64,000 bases of DNA from Henckelia pumila (GCF_033568475.1 NC_133120.1:93080151-93144150), one strand, 5' to 3'; positions 9,453-20,100 are shown, counted from the first letter of the stretch. Translations and numbers: made by a program. The notes: generated by a model not told the origin, from the sequence alone.

Positions 9453-10505
9453 TTAAGTAACTGCATAGACACGAGCATTGGGTTTATTTTTATTTGGTTG
9501 GCCTTGGGTAGTAGTACTAGTATGTGGTCCTGTCCTTGCCTTCATGGTTTCGGGACATTGAGCAATTCGGTGTCCGAATTTTCCACAGTTGAAATAGGCA
9601 CCAGTGTTTCGACGACATTTCCCTTCATGTCGGAGGTTGCAGGTGGGGCATAGCTTGATCTGTGGACAGTTTGGAGCAGCATAAGTTTCCTTGAAGGATT
9701 CATCAGAATTGTTCGAATGCTTGGAAGTCAGAGGTCGTTTGTTGTGGAAGTCATTCTCACGACGCTTGATGTCCGATTCAGCTCGGATGGCCGCTCCCAT
9801 CAAATCCGCGAAGTTGGCAGGCTGATAAACTGCTAATGCTGACTGTATATGACTATTCAACCCCTTCTTGAAACGATGCAACTTCAGATCATCGTCTCCC
9901 ATAATTGTTGGGGCATAGGACCCAAGCTCATTAAACTTGGAAGTGTATTCCACCACTGTCATGTCTGGTGTTTGCGTAAGATTCTCAAAATCGTTCAGCT
10001 TCTGCATTTTAACTTCAGCTGGAAAGTACTGCTTCAAAAATGCGGTACGGAACTGTTGCCATGTGATTGCTCCCACAGCTAGCATAGCAGGTGAAACGGC
10101 TTCCCACCACTTCCTTGCTTTGTCCTCCAGCAAAGGAATCGTCACCTCTACTTTCAGTGCTTCAGGAATTTCAAGTAAACGAAGTTGGTCCTCCATCTTC
10201 TTCATCCAATTTCGTCCCACTTCTAGATCGGCATCCCCTTTGAACATTTCAGTTCGGTTCTTGCGAAGAGCCTCGTAATGGAATTTGACTCCATTCTGGG
10301 CAGGTGGTGGAGGTGGCGGATTGCCATTACCATTTCCGTTAATGTTTCCCATCCCTTGTATAGTTGTTGCCACTATTGCTGCAATAGCCGCAAGGTCTTC
10401 TCTACTAAGGTTGATTCTTGGAGGTGGGTTCGAATTATCCCCCTGGTGGTTGTTGTTGTTGTTGTTGTTGTTGTTGTTGCGAGTTCTAGGGGGTGCTCCG
10501 GCCAT
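9453..10505 (-). CDS. gag: Gag of element A (Ty3/gypsy)
   Basis: A 350-residue open frame. It opens MAGAPPRTR, followed by a run of ten Asn encoded by a GTT/AAC microsatellite, a Pro run, then the retrotransposon Gag core (YFPAEVKMQKLNDFENL, TVVEYTSKFNELG). Near residue 300 is the zinc knuckle, but it reads YFNCGKFGHRIAQC: the first Cys of the CX2CX4HX4C pattern is Tyr, so one zinc ligand is missing. An upstream CPTCNLRHEGKC motif is retained. The frame stops at RVYAVT, the point where gypsy polyproteins continue into protease. Gag would assemble particles and bind RNA; the missing Cys may weaken packaging. Confidence 0.88.
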   Translation of the reverse strand: MAGAPPRTRNNNNNNNNNNHQGDNSNPPPRINLSREDLAAIAAIVATTIQGMGNINGNGNGNPPPPPPAQNGVKFHYEALRKNRTEMFKGDADLEVGRNWMKKMEDQLRLLEIPEALKVEVTIPLLEDKARKWWEAVSPAMLAVGAITWQQFRTAFLKQYFPAEVKMQKLNDFENLTQTPDMTVVEYTSKFNELGSYAPTIMGDDDLKLHRFKKGLNSHIQSALAVYQPANFADLMGAAIRAESDIKRRENDFHNKRPLTSKHSNNSDESFKETYAAPNCPQIKLCPTCNLRHEGKCRRNTGAYFNCGKFGHRIAQCPETMKARTGPHTSTTTQGQPNKNKPNARVYAVT

Positions 10506-10733
10506 TTCCTACAGTAAAGGAGTTCTAAGAGTTTGTCGAAACATGACACTTTAAGAAGAAAGGAAATAGCGGAATAAATAAATCAATAAATAATCCAAAG
10601 GATAAAAATTATTTTATTGATTCCCAAAATTTCATGAAGGTAAAAAAAACAAGTCAAGTCTCAAAACACCAAGATATCAGAACCATGCTGAATAAAAATA
10701 GTGCTGAATAAAAGGAATAAGCTAGGTGATAGT

Positions 10734-11222
10734 CTAATCTATGATTTCTCCATCGCCCGCGGCTTCATCTTCTGCCGGAACGTCTTCTGGGTCCTCATTT
10801 CCCACAAGGGATGCCATAAGGAGCTGATCAATGTACTGGAGTGCGGTTAAGTTTTGTGCCTCTAAGTTGTGCACAGTGTGTTGCAGTTCTTGCACTTGAT
10901 TTTGTAAACCTTGGATATGGATTCCCGACTCTTGACTCCGTAGAGCCTCTTTGCGTGCCTCCTCAAGGAGTATGGCTTGAAGTTCCTTCACGTTAGCTAG
11001 GGCAGATGCTAGTTTCTTCTTTGTTTCCTCGTGTTCCTTCTCTTCCTTATTGAGGTAATATGCAAACCTTTCAACATCGGATTCAAGGTGGTCCTGATGC
11101 TCCTCCATCTCGCTCTTGTTAGCCTTTAGCATTTTCATGTTTTCAATCATTTCCTCTTTCTCGTATTGCTCCACGTATAGAGAAGACCTCAATGATTTGA
11201 TAACTTGATCCTTGCTTCGCAC
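10734..11222 (-). CDS. Coiled-coil ORF upstream of gag in element A
   Basis: An open frame of up to 162 residues between the primer site and gag, in element orientation. It is rich in Glu, Lys, Leu and Gln with heptad-like spacing (KKKLASALANVKELQAILLE; IQGLQNQVQELQHTVHNLEA) and ends in an acidic tail. No ATG opens the frame: the first codon reached is GTG, the frame is closed upstream by a TAG at about 11265, and the first in-frame Met is in EEMIENMKML. A spliced start is possible because the stop overlaps TTTTAG. I do not recognise the family. It may be an extra structural protein or a captured host fragment. Confidence 0.6.
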   Translation of the reverse strand: MRSKDQVIKSLRSSLYVEQYEKEEMIENMKMLKANKSEMEEHQDHLESDVERFAYYLNKEEKEHEETKKKLASALANVKELQAILLEEARKEALRSQESGIHIQGLQNQVQELQHTVHNLEAQNLTALQYIDQLLMASLVGNEDPEDVPAEDEAAGDGEIID

Positions 11223-11675
11223 AACGCTTTTGCGAGCCGTAAATTTTTGGTGCGAGCCATCTTCCTAAAATAAATAGGAATGGGTTCAAGTTAAAATTCA
11301 AATTGATGAAACTTCAGGCAGAATTGATATAGAACAAGATTTTTAGGCGAATTTTCCAAAAATGGAAATTTTCGAGATATTTCCAAGGATCGAAACTACT
11401 GATCACAAGGAGTATGAGACAATCGACAGAAACAAATTTTGAGTTTCCCACGAAAAGTTATAGGCAAAACAAACATTTCCAAAAATAGCAAAAACGCAAA
11501 TTTGCGGGTTCAAACGAACGAAAAACATCACTGATCCTACAAAGTATGAGTTTGACTCAGAGGAACGGTTCGGGTTAGGATACGCTAGGCTTGAGTCGAA
11601 ATTTGACAACGTCAAATTTTTCGGTACGGATTCCCATCCGGATTTATGAACCTGGCGGGCTTTGATACCACTAAA

Positions 11676-13139
11676 TGTCACGCCTCGAGACCGAGACGTG
11701 CCACCGGCGTTGTTTCAAATTATAAAACAACCAGCCTCGTAGTACATTATAAAAAAAACCAGTCTATTATCATAAATAAACTTCAAAACATTGTCCTTAC
11801 AACTCGATAAATCCAAAATAATGAAACGATTGTGAAAGCGTCTAAAAACTTAATAACAAAATATTAAAGCAAAAATCCCAATAATAAAAATAACGAAATT
11901 TAGTCTTATTATTCCTCTATCACCATCCCCAAAACATATCTTGTTCACGATCCTTTAAATCGCCATCTTCATCATCTGGAAGGGGAAAAGTAAGGGGGGG
12001 GTGAGTGTTTTGGAAAACACTCAGCAAGTGAGGGTCGATCGATCATATCAAATATATACATATATATATTTATCTCAAAACTTGTAATATATTCCATAAC
12101 AAAACATTTCTTTCATGTCCCAACAAAGCATAACAAAGCATAATATCATCATAACAAAATAGACATGATTTACATACTTTGGTCAGACACTGAAATTCCT
12201 CTCATTAATCGTGGCTAACTGATCAGTCCCCTATATATAATCCCTCTAAGGGGTGAGGTCATGGAACGGTTATTATTACCCACCGCATCAGGGCCATAAC
12301 ATAAAATGGTTCGGAAATTCTCTTTCCACTCTTAATTTGAGTCATAACAGTGCCAAAACATACTTATACCAAATTCATCAAGAATATCAATTATATAGCA
12401 AAATTCGAAAGAATATCATGAACGATCGAAATTTTAAATCATACATAAGGTTTTAAAACAAAAGCCCACTTACCGTAGATGTGTACAGAAATCAATAACC
12501 TTGCAAATTCTGGACCAAAACTTCAATGAAAATTCGGAAGTACTTCTCGAAACACACTAATCTGTGAACCAACCAAAACAAGCCCTTTTCTTTCTTTAAT
12601 TTATTCCCAATTCACGAAAGTGATCTGACAAATTAACCTTGAGAAATTTTACTCTCTCAAATCCCTAGGATAACTCAACGTGTAACTAGGGAAAAGTGGT
12701 TGGAAAATCCCTTAGGCCACTTGCAACCAAAAGTTGACTAAACCAACCGAAAGAAAATAAGGAGAAAAGTGGACAGAAATTGACTCTATTGTTTAGGCTG
12801 CTACACGAAAATATGGAGATTAAAAGAGAGAATGAGTGATTTTCCTTAAGCTTTGAACCTCTATTTATAGGCACACAATAGGAGTTTGAGATTAACTAGG
12901 ATAGTGACTTTCAAAATTTGAATTCAAATCTATCTCCCAAGATTTGACCATACATAGATCTTGATCACCTATCTTAATAATATTTTATCAAGATACCCAA
13001 AATTATATTCTATCTCCAACACTATCTCGATGACATAAAATATACTAATATTAATTATCATAAATTAACTATTATCACAAATAAATAATTAAATAATAAA
13101 ATATCCTAAACGTAATTTAGAAAAATTACTGTTTTCACA
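11676..13139 (-). repeat. 5' LTR of element A
   Basis: Copy of 7757-9225 with TG...CA ends. It directly borders the primer binding site at 11670-11658. Like the other copy it has aatacactca-type AT-rich blocks and a TATA-like region (minus-strand CCTATAAATAGAGG near 12867-12854) suited to start transcription toward gag. Confidence 0.92.
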
Positions 13140-13144
13140 AAAAA

Positions 13145-13370
13145 TCCTCAAACTCGTTGTATTTATGTGGGTTTTTTTTTTTGTTAAAAAAAAAACACTC
13201 AAATTGTAATATATATAAAACTTAAACCAAACACTACAGGATCATGCATGGTAATTAAGGCCAGCCTTTTCGAGTGATAAGTTTGATGCGGCCCAAAGGG
13301 AAAAAATAAATAAATAAATATACTGGAATTAATTAAGGAGTCGGAGAAAGAGGTACGTACCATTGGGAGT
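13145..13370. other. Remnant of the CASP-like intron
   Basis: AT-rich sequence with homopolymer runs, next to the third copy of CASP-like exon 1. It presumably was intron sequence before element A inserted. No gene recognised. Confidence 0.4.
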
Positions 13371-13530
13371 CATAACCGCGGGAAATGGTGGAAGCCTGCA
13401 GCTTCGCTGTCATCATCACTAACACGCCTGTTAAGCTGGTCCACGTACATGACGTCAGCTTTCCGGTACCCAGCCACCTCCTGGCCGCCGTCCTCCGCCC
13501 ACCGTCCGCCCTCGTCTCCGTCAGCTCAAT
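13370..13530 (-). pseudogene. CASP-like exon 1, third copy, frameshifted
   Basis: The minus-strand DNA matches 3590-3797: it keeps ELTETRADGG, the DGGQEVAGYRKADV stretch and LVMMTAKLQA, but these segments are in different frames, so at least two indels break the exon. The start codon region is altered (GAGGGATTGAGCTGACG in place of the ATG). A minus-strand promoter like that at 3497 follows at about 13590-13600 (TATATATAAG). Together with the exons at 5403-5584 and 2960-3187 it is in the right order for one minus-strand gene later split by element A. Confidence 0.55.
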
Positions 13531-14201
13531 CCCTCACCTTTTCTTTCTTTCTTAGTTTCTTTGGTTTGAATGAAAAATGAAGGGTTATAAACTTATATAT
13601 AGTACATTTTCGGCTAGCTTTTGGCATTAAACAGAGGGTGACACGTGGCAAATATGGGAATGGGTTTTCTTTTTTTTTTTTTTTTACAACATTACGTGAA
13701 ATTAGTATCATGTCATGGGTACGTATAACTATTCTTTATGAATTTTTGAAAGAGTTACTTTTTTTTTTCAAGTGAAAAAATGATTTTATAATTATGTGTA
13801 ATATTATAAAGAGTAATGATATTCATTTACTCTATAAGAATTCCGTTTATTTTTATAAATAAATCACGTATTCTATTTGAAAAATCATATACATATCACT
13901 TACATGAACGTATGTATAGAATGGAAAGCAGATTTGAATTGCATTGTGCCTGCAGGCAGTCCAAATATGACAAAAACTTCAAGTTATGCAGTCCATAGTT
14001 TAATTGGGCCGAACCCACATAAAGATCTGTTGGTCATGAGTAGATGATGAGAAGTCGTGAGCTCAAAATTCCCTCACACGGATCCCATTACCCATATACT
14101 CGACTCATATGGTGCCTGTACTCAACATCACTAGGCCCAGACGCGCATTTAGACATTTAAGTTCGATTCTTCGTTATATAAAACATAAGCAGTTATACTA
14201 T
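13531..14201. other. Former CASP-like upstream region and unclassified DNA
   Basis: 13531-13810 matches the region upstream of exon 1 in the other copies (for example the block at 13740-13800 equals 3310-3400 inverted). 13811-14201 contains no recognisable gene; the open frame at 13816-13998 has no family resemblance. Confidence 0.5.
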
Positions 14202-14260
14202 GACAATGTTTGGTACAAGAGATGGGATTATCAAATGATTAGTAAATGAATGATAAAAGA
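14202..14260. mobile_element. Truncated MITE-like end
   Basis: GACAATGTTTGGTACAAGAG resembles the terminal inverted repeat of the element at 6191-6655. It is cut off at about 14260, where element B internal sequence begins. Confidence 0.45.
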
Positions 14261-14328
14261 TATGTTTTTTACTATCTATTTTTATTTTCTATTTTTAACC
14301 AAGTTTTGTGATTCAAAAAGGGGGAGAT
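14261..14328 (+). other. Internal 3' end and purine tract in front of the left LTR of element B
   Basis: These 68 bases match 22302-22371, the sequence just before the right LTR of element B, including the purine tract AAAGGGGGAGAT. A normal 5' LTR would be preceded by host DNA. Its presence shows the left LTR was once the 3' LTR of another copy, or that the array is tandem or recombinant. Confidence 0.8.
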
Positions 14329-15461
14329 TGTTACGCCTTAAACGCATATAAATCTCGATTGTGAGATTAATGTTTTTAATGCATTAACAAGGCCCTTTTG
14401 TCTATGTTTTGATGATTAACAATACTAGGTTAAAATGTTACTAATGTTTACAATGAGCTTATTACAGAGTTAAAATTTCCAATGCTCAATTGCGTACAAG
14501 TTTATTCAAGATCAGAAACAAATTTCAAAGACTTATACTGCTACAAGTTCGGAAGATCCGATTGGAGTTCGGAACCTCCGATCAGGATCAGAAGGACCTT
14601 CAGAAGCTAAGGGACGATCGGACGTTCCGATCAAGGTTCGGAAGCTTCGATCTATTTTCAAGGAATTTTATATTGTTCGGAAGCAGAACGGAAGCTATGA
14701 AGTGACGAGATCGGAAGTTCCGATCTGCAACGGCGGCCTGATAATCTTGTCCCAAAGACTTTTGCCCGACAACATATTTAATGTGCCGATCGGAAGCTCC
14801 GAAGTGGGATCGGAAGTTCCGATCCTGTACAAACCGCGTGATTCAGAATTCAAATTTCGGAAGCTCCGATGCTGGGAACGGAAGTTCCGATCGATGCCGA
14901 ATTTTCAGCTATAAATAGAGGCATTCCGAGACCATTTCAAGCATCCCAACATCTTCAAGTCTCTCAATCCTCTTAAGCATTATTTGAGCTATTTGTTGAG
15001 CAATTTGTAGCCCCTTTGAGCTTTCAAAATATATTCATATATCGAGTTGTATCCGGGGTTGTGAAAATCGTTGGTGTAAACACTTGAGTGTGAAGTCAAG
15101 TGTTGTGTGATTGTTGAGGCTATCCTTGGAGCCCTTAAGGCCAAGTGTTGAGTTGTATCGGCGCGGTGATCGTGTTGAGTTGTACAGCTATCCTTGGAGC
15201 CATCAAGGCCAAGACGTTGAAGTGCTAGTGGATCCTTGGTTAATCGATCTTAACCAAGAAGGGGAGACGTAGACGATTTATCGTCGAACTTCCATAAACA
15301 TCTCTTATCCCTTTTACTGCTTTATTTACATTACGCATTTATTTACTGCACTTATATTTGATTGCTTTAAGTCTTTCACTTGCGTATTTGCATAATCGCT
15401 TTAAATTGCTAAAGTTGCCAATAGAACCTAAATTCTCCCCCCCCCCCATTAGGTTCTAACA
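14329..15461 (+). repeat. Left LTR of element B
   Basis: Starts TGTTACGCCTTAAACGC and ends ATTAGGTTCTAACA. It contains an array of GATCGGAAGTTCCGATC-type palindromes (about 14540-14900) upstream of a TATA box (GCTATAAATAGAGG, 14909-14922), then an R/U5 region. The last bases form a hairpin: TAGAACCTAA, an 11-C run, TTAGGTTCTA. Confidence 0.93.
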
Positions 15462-15509
15462 AGTGGTATCAGAGCCACCTTTTTACAAAATATTTTCAAA
15501 AAGGTTTTT

Positions 15510-16916
15510 ATGGCAAATCTAGCGAGCGACTGTGCTCAAGGGCAATCAACAAATCGTCTTCCTCTTTTCAATGGCATAAACTACGGATATTGGAAAAATC
15601 GAATGTCCCTATATATCCAATCCGTAGACTATGACCTTTGGAAGGTTACTGTGAAAGGTCCCTACATACCTACTAAAGAGGTTGAGGGTGTCAAAATTCC
15701 TAAAGGAATGGACGACTTTTCTAAGGAGGATATGAAACTTATATCTCAAAATGCTAAAGTCATGAATATTCTTCATTGTTCCTTAGATATGAACGAGTAC
15801 AACCGGATCTCAATGTGCTCATCCGCTAAAGAGATATGGGACAAGTTGGAAATATGCCATGAAGGGACTAATCAAGTCAAAGAAACAAAGATCGATCTAC
15901 TCCAACTCAAATACGAAACATTTGAGATGGAAGACAATGATGATATTGACACAATGTTCCGAAGGCTTACTCAAATTATCAATGAGCTAGCCCAACTTGG
16001 GAAACAATATCCAACCAAACAAGTGTGGAGGAGAGCTCTACGCGCCTTACCCAAGGAGTGGGATGCCAAGAGGACGGCTATCATAGAATCCAACAAAGGC
16101 GACACCGCTTCCTATGACCTTGATCAACTTCATGGGACTCTAAAAACCCATGAGTTGGAACTGTCAACAAGGAAGGAAATAAAGAAAGAAGATATCAAGG
16201 CAAAGGGGATTGCTCTATCTAGCCAATCCAAAGAAGATGAAGATGACGATGACACTCTTTGCAAGAAAATTCAAAAGATTTATGCGAGGAAACAACTTCA
16301 AAAAGAAGACGGAAAAATAAGTTACCTGCTACAACTGTCAACAAAAAACCACTATACAAATGAGTGTCCTCTCAAGAAGAAAGTTGACAAGGGAAAGAAG
16401 AAAGCACTCATAGCCACTTGGAGTGATAGCGACGATGACGAGGAGGAAGCAAACATCTGTCTCATGGCTAAAAGTGATAACATCGTCTCCGACGACGATG
16501 ACGAGGTACCTTCCTATGACGAACTACTACATGCATATAAAAACATGTTTGATATGGCTAAATCTCTTAGAAAAGAAAATAGAAAGCTCAAACATAAATT
16601 AGAGACTAAGGAGCATGAAAACCTAAGATTAAAGGATGACATAGCTCACTTAGAAAAATCTTTTGATAAGTTCAATGTTAGTAGTAATAATTTGAATAAT
16701 TTACTTAGCATGCAGAAATGTAGTTTTGATAAGGGTGGACTAGGGTATGGTAAGAAATCAATTGACTTTACTAGCCTAATTGCTAAGGCACAAATGAAAT
16801 TACCCCCTACATGTTCTTATTGTTGTAAAATAGGTCATGTTAGACATAAATGTAGATCTTTAAAATTTCAATATGATCAAAAGAGCTATATGAAATGGAG
16901 GCCTAAGAGTACTTAA
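15510..16916 (+). CDS. gag: Gag of element B
   Basis: A 468-residue open frame starting MANLASDCAQG. It has the copia Gag domain (WDKLEICHEGTNQVKETKID; LPKEWDAKRTAI), an acidic stretch, a coiled-coil (KSLRKENRKLKHKLETKEHE) and a C-terminal zinc knuckle CSYCCKIGHVRHKC near residue 435. A second knuckle, intact in element F as CYNCQQQGHYANEC, is here read out of frame as YLLQLSTKNHYTNEC: two compensating indels around 16315-16355 destroy it while keeping the ORF open. The frame ends KWRPKST. Gag coats element RNA; loss of one of two knuckles should impair this. Confidence 0.88.
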   Translation: MANLASDCAQGQSTNRLPLFNGINYGYWKNRMSLYIQSVDYDLWKVTVKGPYIPTKEVEGVKIPKGMDDFSKEDMKLISQNAKVMNILHCSLDMNEYNRISMCSSAKEIWDKLEICHEGTNQVKETKIDLLQLKYETFEMEDNDDIDTMFRRLTQIINELAQLGKQYPTKQVWRRALRALPKEWDAKRTAIIESNKGDTASYDLDQLHGTLKTHELELSTRKEIKKEDIKAKGIALSSQSKEDEDDDDTLCKKIQKIYARKQLQKEDGKISYLLQLSTKNHYTNECPLKKKVDKGKKKALIATWSDSDDDEEEANICLMAKSDNIVSDDDDEVPSYDELLHAYKNMFDMAKSLRKENRKLKHKLETKEHENLRLKDDIAHLEKSFDKFNVSSNNLNNLLSMQKCSFDKGGLGYGKKSIDFTSLIAKAQMKLPPTCSYCCKIGHVRHKCRSLKFQYDQKSYMKWRPKST

Positions 16917-17191
16917 CAACTCATTAGTCGGCATTATGAGATCATGATCCAAGGGAGTTCATCATAGACCGGTTTAAACTGCCTTGACTTGCGACTGGTC
17001 TTCCTGATGAACGCTACTCTGTCCAAGGAAATAGGTTTTTAAAGAGGCCATAGCCCTACCTACTACTGGGAGCACTCTTGGAAAGTGGCGATGATGTCGC
17101 TATGAGAGACTGAACTCTTAGAAATCTATTTTGTATTTCTCTTTTCTAACTCTGTGGACCCAAAAGAACTAAAGGGTACCAAAATAAATTT

Positions 17192-20100
17192 TTGCAGGAA
17201 AATAGAAAAGCTGTTCTTCCAAGCATATGGTATCTAGACAGTGGATGTTCTAGACATATGACCGGGAACAAAGAGCTACTCCAATCCATCAAACCAAAGG
17301 AGAAAATAACTGTCACATTTGGAGACAACAGCAAAGGAGTTATCGAAGGAATCGGCTCAATAGGTATATCTGAATCCTGCTTGATTGATGATGTACTCCT
17401 AGTGAAAGGGCTTAAGCATAACTTACTAAGCATAAGTCAATTATGCGATAGAGGTTATGAAGTCAAATTCACTCCCCAACACTGCACTATATCACTCACG
17501 ACTGACAAATCCATAAATTTCAAAGGATATAGAAGTGAAAATGTATACAAGGTTTCTTTAAACAATTTATCTTTATCAAATATTAAAAGCCTTGTATCCT
17601 TGAATGTTGATGATAACATTCTTTGACATAGACGACTAGGTCATGTTAGTCCTAGTACCATAGAAAAACTTTTTAAACTTGATTTAGTTGTTGGTATGTC
17701 AAAACTCAATTTAAAATTAGATTCTATTTGTGATGCGTGTCAACTTGGCAAACATACAAGAGAATCTTTTAAAAGCAAAAATTTTGTATCTACTTCTATG
17801 CCCCTTGAACTTCTTCACCTAGATCTATGTGGTCCCTCGAGGAACGCTAGCCTAGGAGGGAAGCTTTATGCATTTGTCATTGTGGATGATTTTTTACGTT
17901 GCACGTGGACATTGTTTTTAGCCCACAAAAATGATGTCTTTGATTATTTTAAAACTTTTGTCAAATGAGTTGAGAATGAGAAAAATCTTTCAATAAAATA
18001 GATCCGTAGTGACCACGGAACTGAATTTCAAAATGAGAGTTTTACAATTTTTTGTGAAGAGAAAGGCATCGATCATAATTTTTCTTGTCCTAGGACTCCT
18101 CAACAAAACGGGGTCGTTGAGAGGAAAAATAGGACACTTGTGGAGATTGCGAGGACCATGATATGTGAGCATTCTCTACCAAAATATTTTTGGGCTGAAG
18201 CAATGAACACTGCTTGTTACATCATTAATCGTGTATCAATAAGGCCAATTCTCAAGAAAACTCCATATGAATTATGGAGAGGGAGAAAGCCTAACATTTT
18301 ATACTTTCGGGCTTTCGGTTCCAAATGCTATATACATAATAACGGTAAGGACAACCTTGGCAAATTTGATGTCAAATCCGACAAAGGTATTTTTCTTGGG
18401 TATTCCACAACAAGTAAGACTTTTAGAGTTTTTAATAAACGTACTTTACTTGTTGAAGAATCTATGCATGTTGTATTTGATGAATCTATGTCAATAGTCT
18501 CTCGCACTAACAATGATGATGTAGAATTACTCGAAGAAGAGATGGCTTCATCAAGTCTAAATGATTTAGATGTTTCTGTTGAGGAAACACTACTTCCAAA
18601 GGATTGGATACTTCACAAAGATCATCCTATAGATCTTATCATTGGAAGTCCTTCGAAGGGAGTAACCACTCGTTCTTCTCTTAATAATATTTGCAATCAT
18701 CTTGCTTTTGTTTCACATGTTGAACCTAAGTGCATTGATGATGCTTTATTAGATGATTCTTAGATTATTGCTATGCAAGATGAATTGAATGAGTTTAAAC
18801 GTAATGATGTTTGGAATCTTGTTCCTAGGCCGCATGATAGATCTATTATTGGCACTAAATGGGTCTTTAGGAATAAACTTGATGAGCATGGTACTATCAC
18901 TAGAAATAAAGCTAGGCTTGTAGCTAAAGGATATAGTCAAGAAGAAGGCATTGATTATGATGAAACTTATGCGCCTGTTGCTAGACTAGAATCTATTCGC
19001 ATGCTGCTTGCTTTTGCTTGCTCTAGAAATTTTAAGTTATTTCAAATGGATGTTAAGAGTGCTTTCCTGAATGGTGAATTGAAAGAAGAAGTTTATATTG
19101 AACAACCTGATGGCTTTGTTGATGCTTTACTACCTGATCATGTGTATAGATTAAACAAAGCTTTGTATGGATTGAAACAAGCTCCTAAAGCTTGGTATGA
19201 TAAACTGTCTACTTTCTTGCTTTCAAATGGTTTTTCAAGAGGAAAGATCGACATTACTTTATTCACCAAGAATGTCAAAAATGATCTTTTGATTGTGCAA
19301 ATTTATGTTGATGATATAATATTTGGTTCTACTGACGAATCTCTTTGTCAAGATTTCTCCAAGCTTATGTAGGAACACTTTGAGAAGAGCATGATGGGGG
19401 AACTTAACTATTTCATCGGATTGCAAATCAAACAGTGCAAGGATGGGTTCTTTGTGAACCAAAGCAAATACATCAAGGAGATTCTAAAGAAGTTTGGGAT
19501 GGAGAACACAAAATCATCATTCACACCAATGAGCACAACAATCAGACTCGACAAGGATGAAAATGGTAAAACTGTAGATCAATCTTCCTTTCGTAGTATG
19601 ATTGGCTCCTTATTATATGCTACTGCTAGTAGACCGGACATTATGTTTAGTATTTGTTTGTGTGCACGATTTCAATCATGTCCAAAGGAATCACATTTGT
19701 TCGCCTTAAAACGCATTTTCAAGTATCTTTCAAATACTCCAAATCTCGGCTTGTGGTATTCGAAAAATTCTTTCTTTGATTTAAAAGCCTACTGTGATGC
19801 CGACTTTGGTGGATATAAGGTGGACAATAAAAGCACTAGTGGAACCTGTTTCTTTTTAAGAAACTGTTTAGTTTCTTGGTTTTCAAAGAAACAAAATTGT
19901 GTTGCGTTGTCAACGACCGAAGCCGAATATATGGCTGCCGGTAGTTGTTGTGCGCAAATTCTTTGGATGAAGCATCAATTGCTTGACTATGATGTATCTT
20001 TTTCAAAAATCCATATTTTTTGTGACAACACTAGCGCCATATGTCTTACAAAGAATTCGATTCAACATTCGCACACCAAACATATTGACATTCGTCATCA

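Larger units (their letters stand above)
7757..13139 (-). mobile_element. Element A: non-autonomous Ty3/gypsy LTR retrotransposon
   Basis: Two near-identical LTRs of about 1.47 kb bound a 2.45-kb interior and the element is flanked by AAAAA on both sides (7752-7756, 13140-13144). In element orientation (minus) the order is LTR, primer site TGGTATCAAAGCC (11670-11658, complementary to initiator Met tRNA), a coiled-coil ORF, gag, purine tract AGGTGGGGAGAA (9237-9226), LTR. There is no protease, reverse transcriptase or integrase, so movement would need a partner element. The element interrupts the CASP-like locus, whose exon 1 copy follows at about 13370. Confidence 0.9.

Noticed and set aside
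10278..10554. Hydrophobic poly-Leu/Val open frames on the plus strand
   Set aside because: They are the antisense of the Asn and Pro runs of element A gag (microsatellite), not membrane proteins.
13816..13998. 60-codon open frame
   Set aside because: No domain, no homologous copy in the window, AT-rich surroundings.
14540..14900. Regular palindromes considered as a CRISPR-like array
   Set aside because: Units are palindromic throughout with irregular spacers of related sequence, lie in a retrotransposon LTR and in a plant genome.
15464..15477. TGGTATCAGAGCCA-type matches to tRNA
   Set aside because: These are primer binding sites complementary to the 3' end of initiator Met tRNA, not tRNA genes; no cloverleaf surrounds them.
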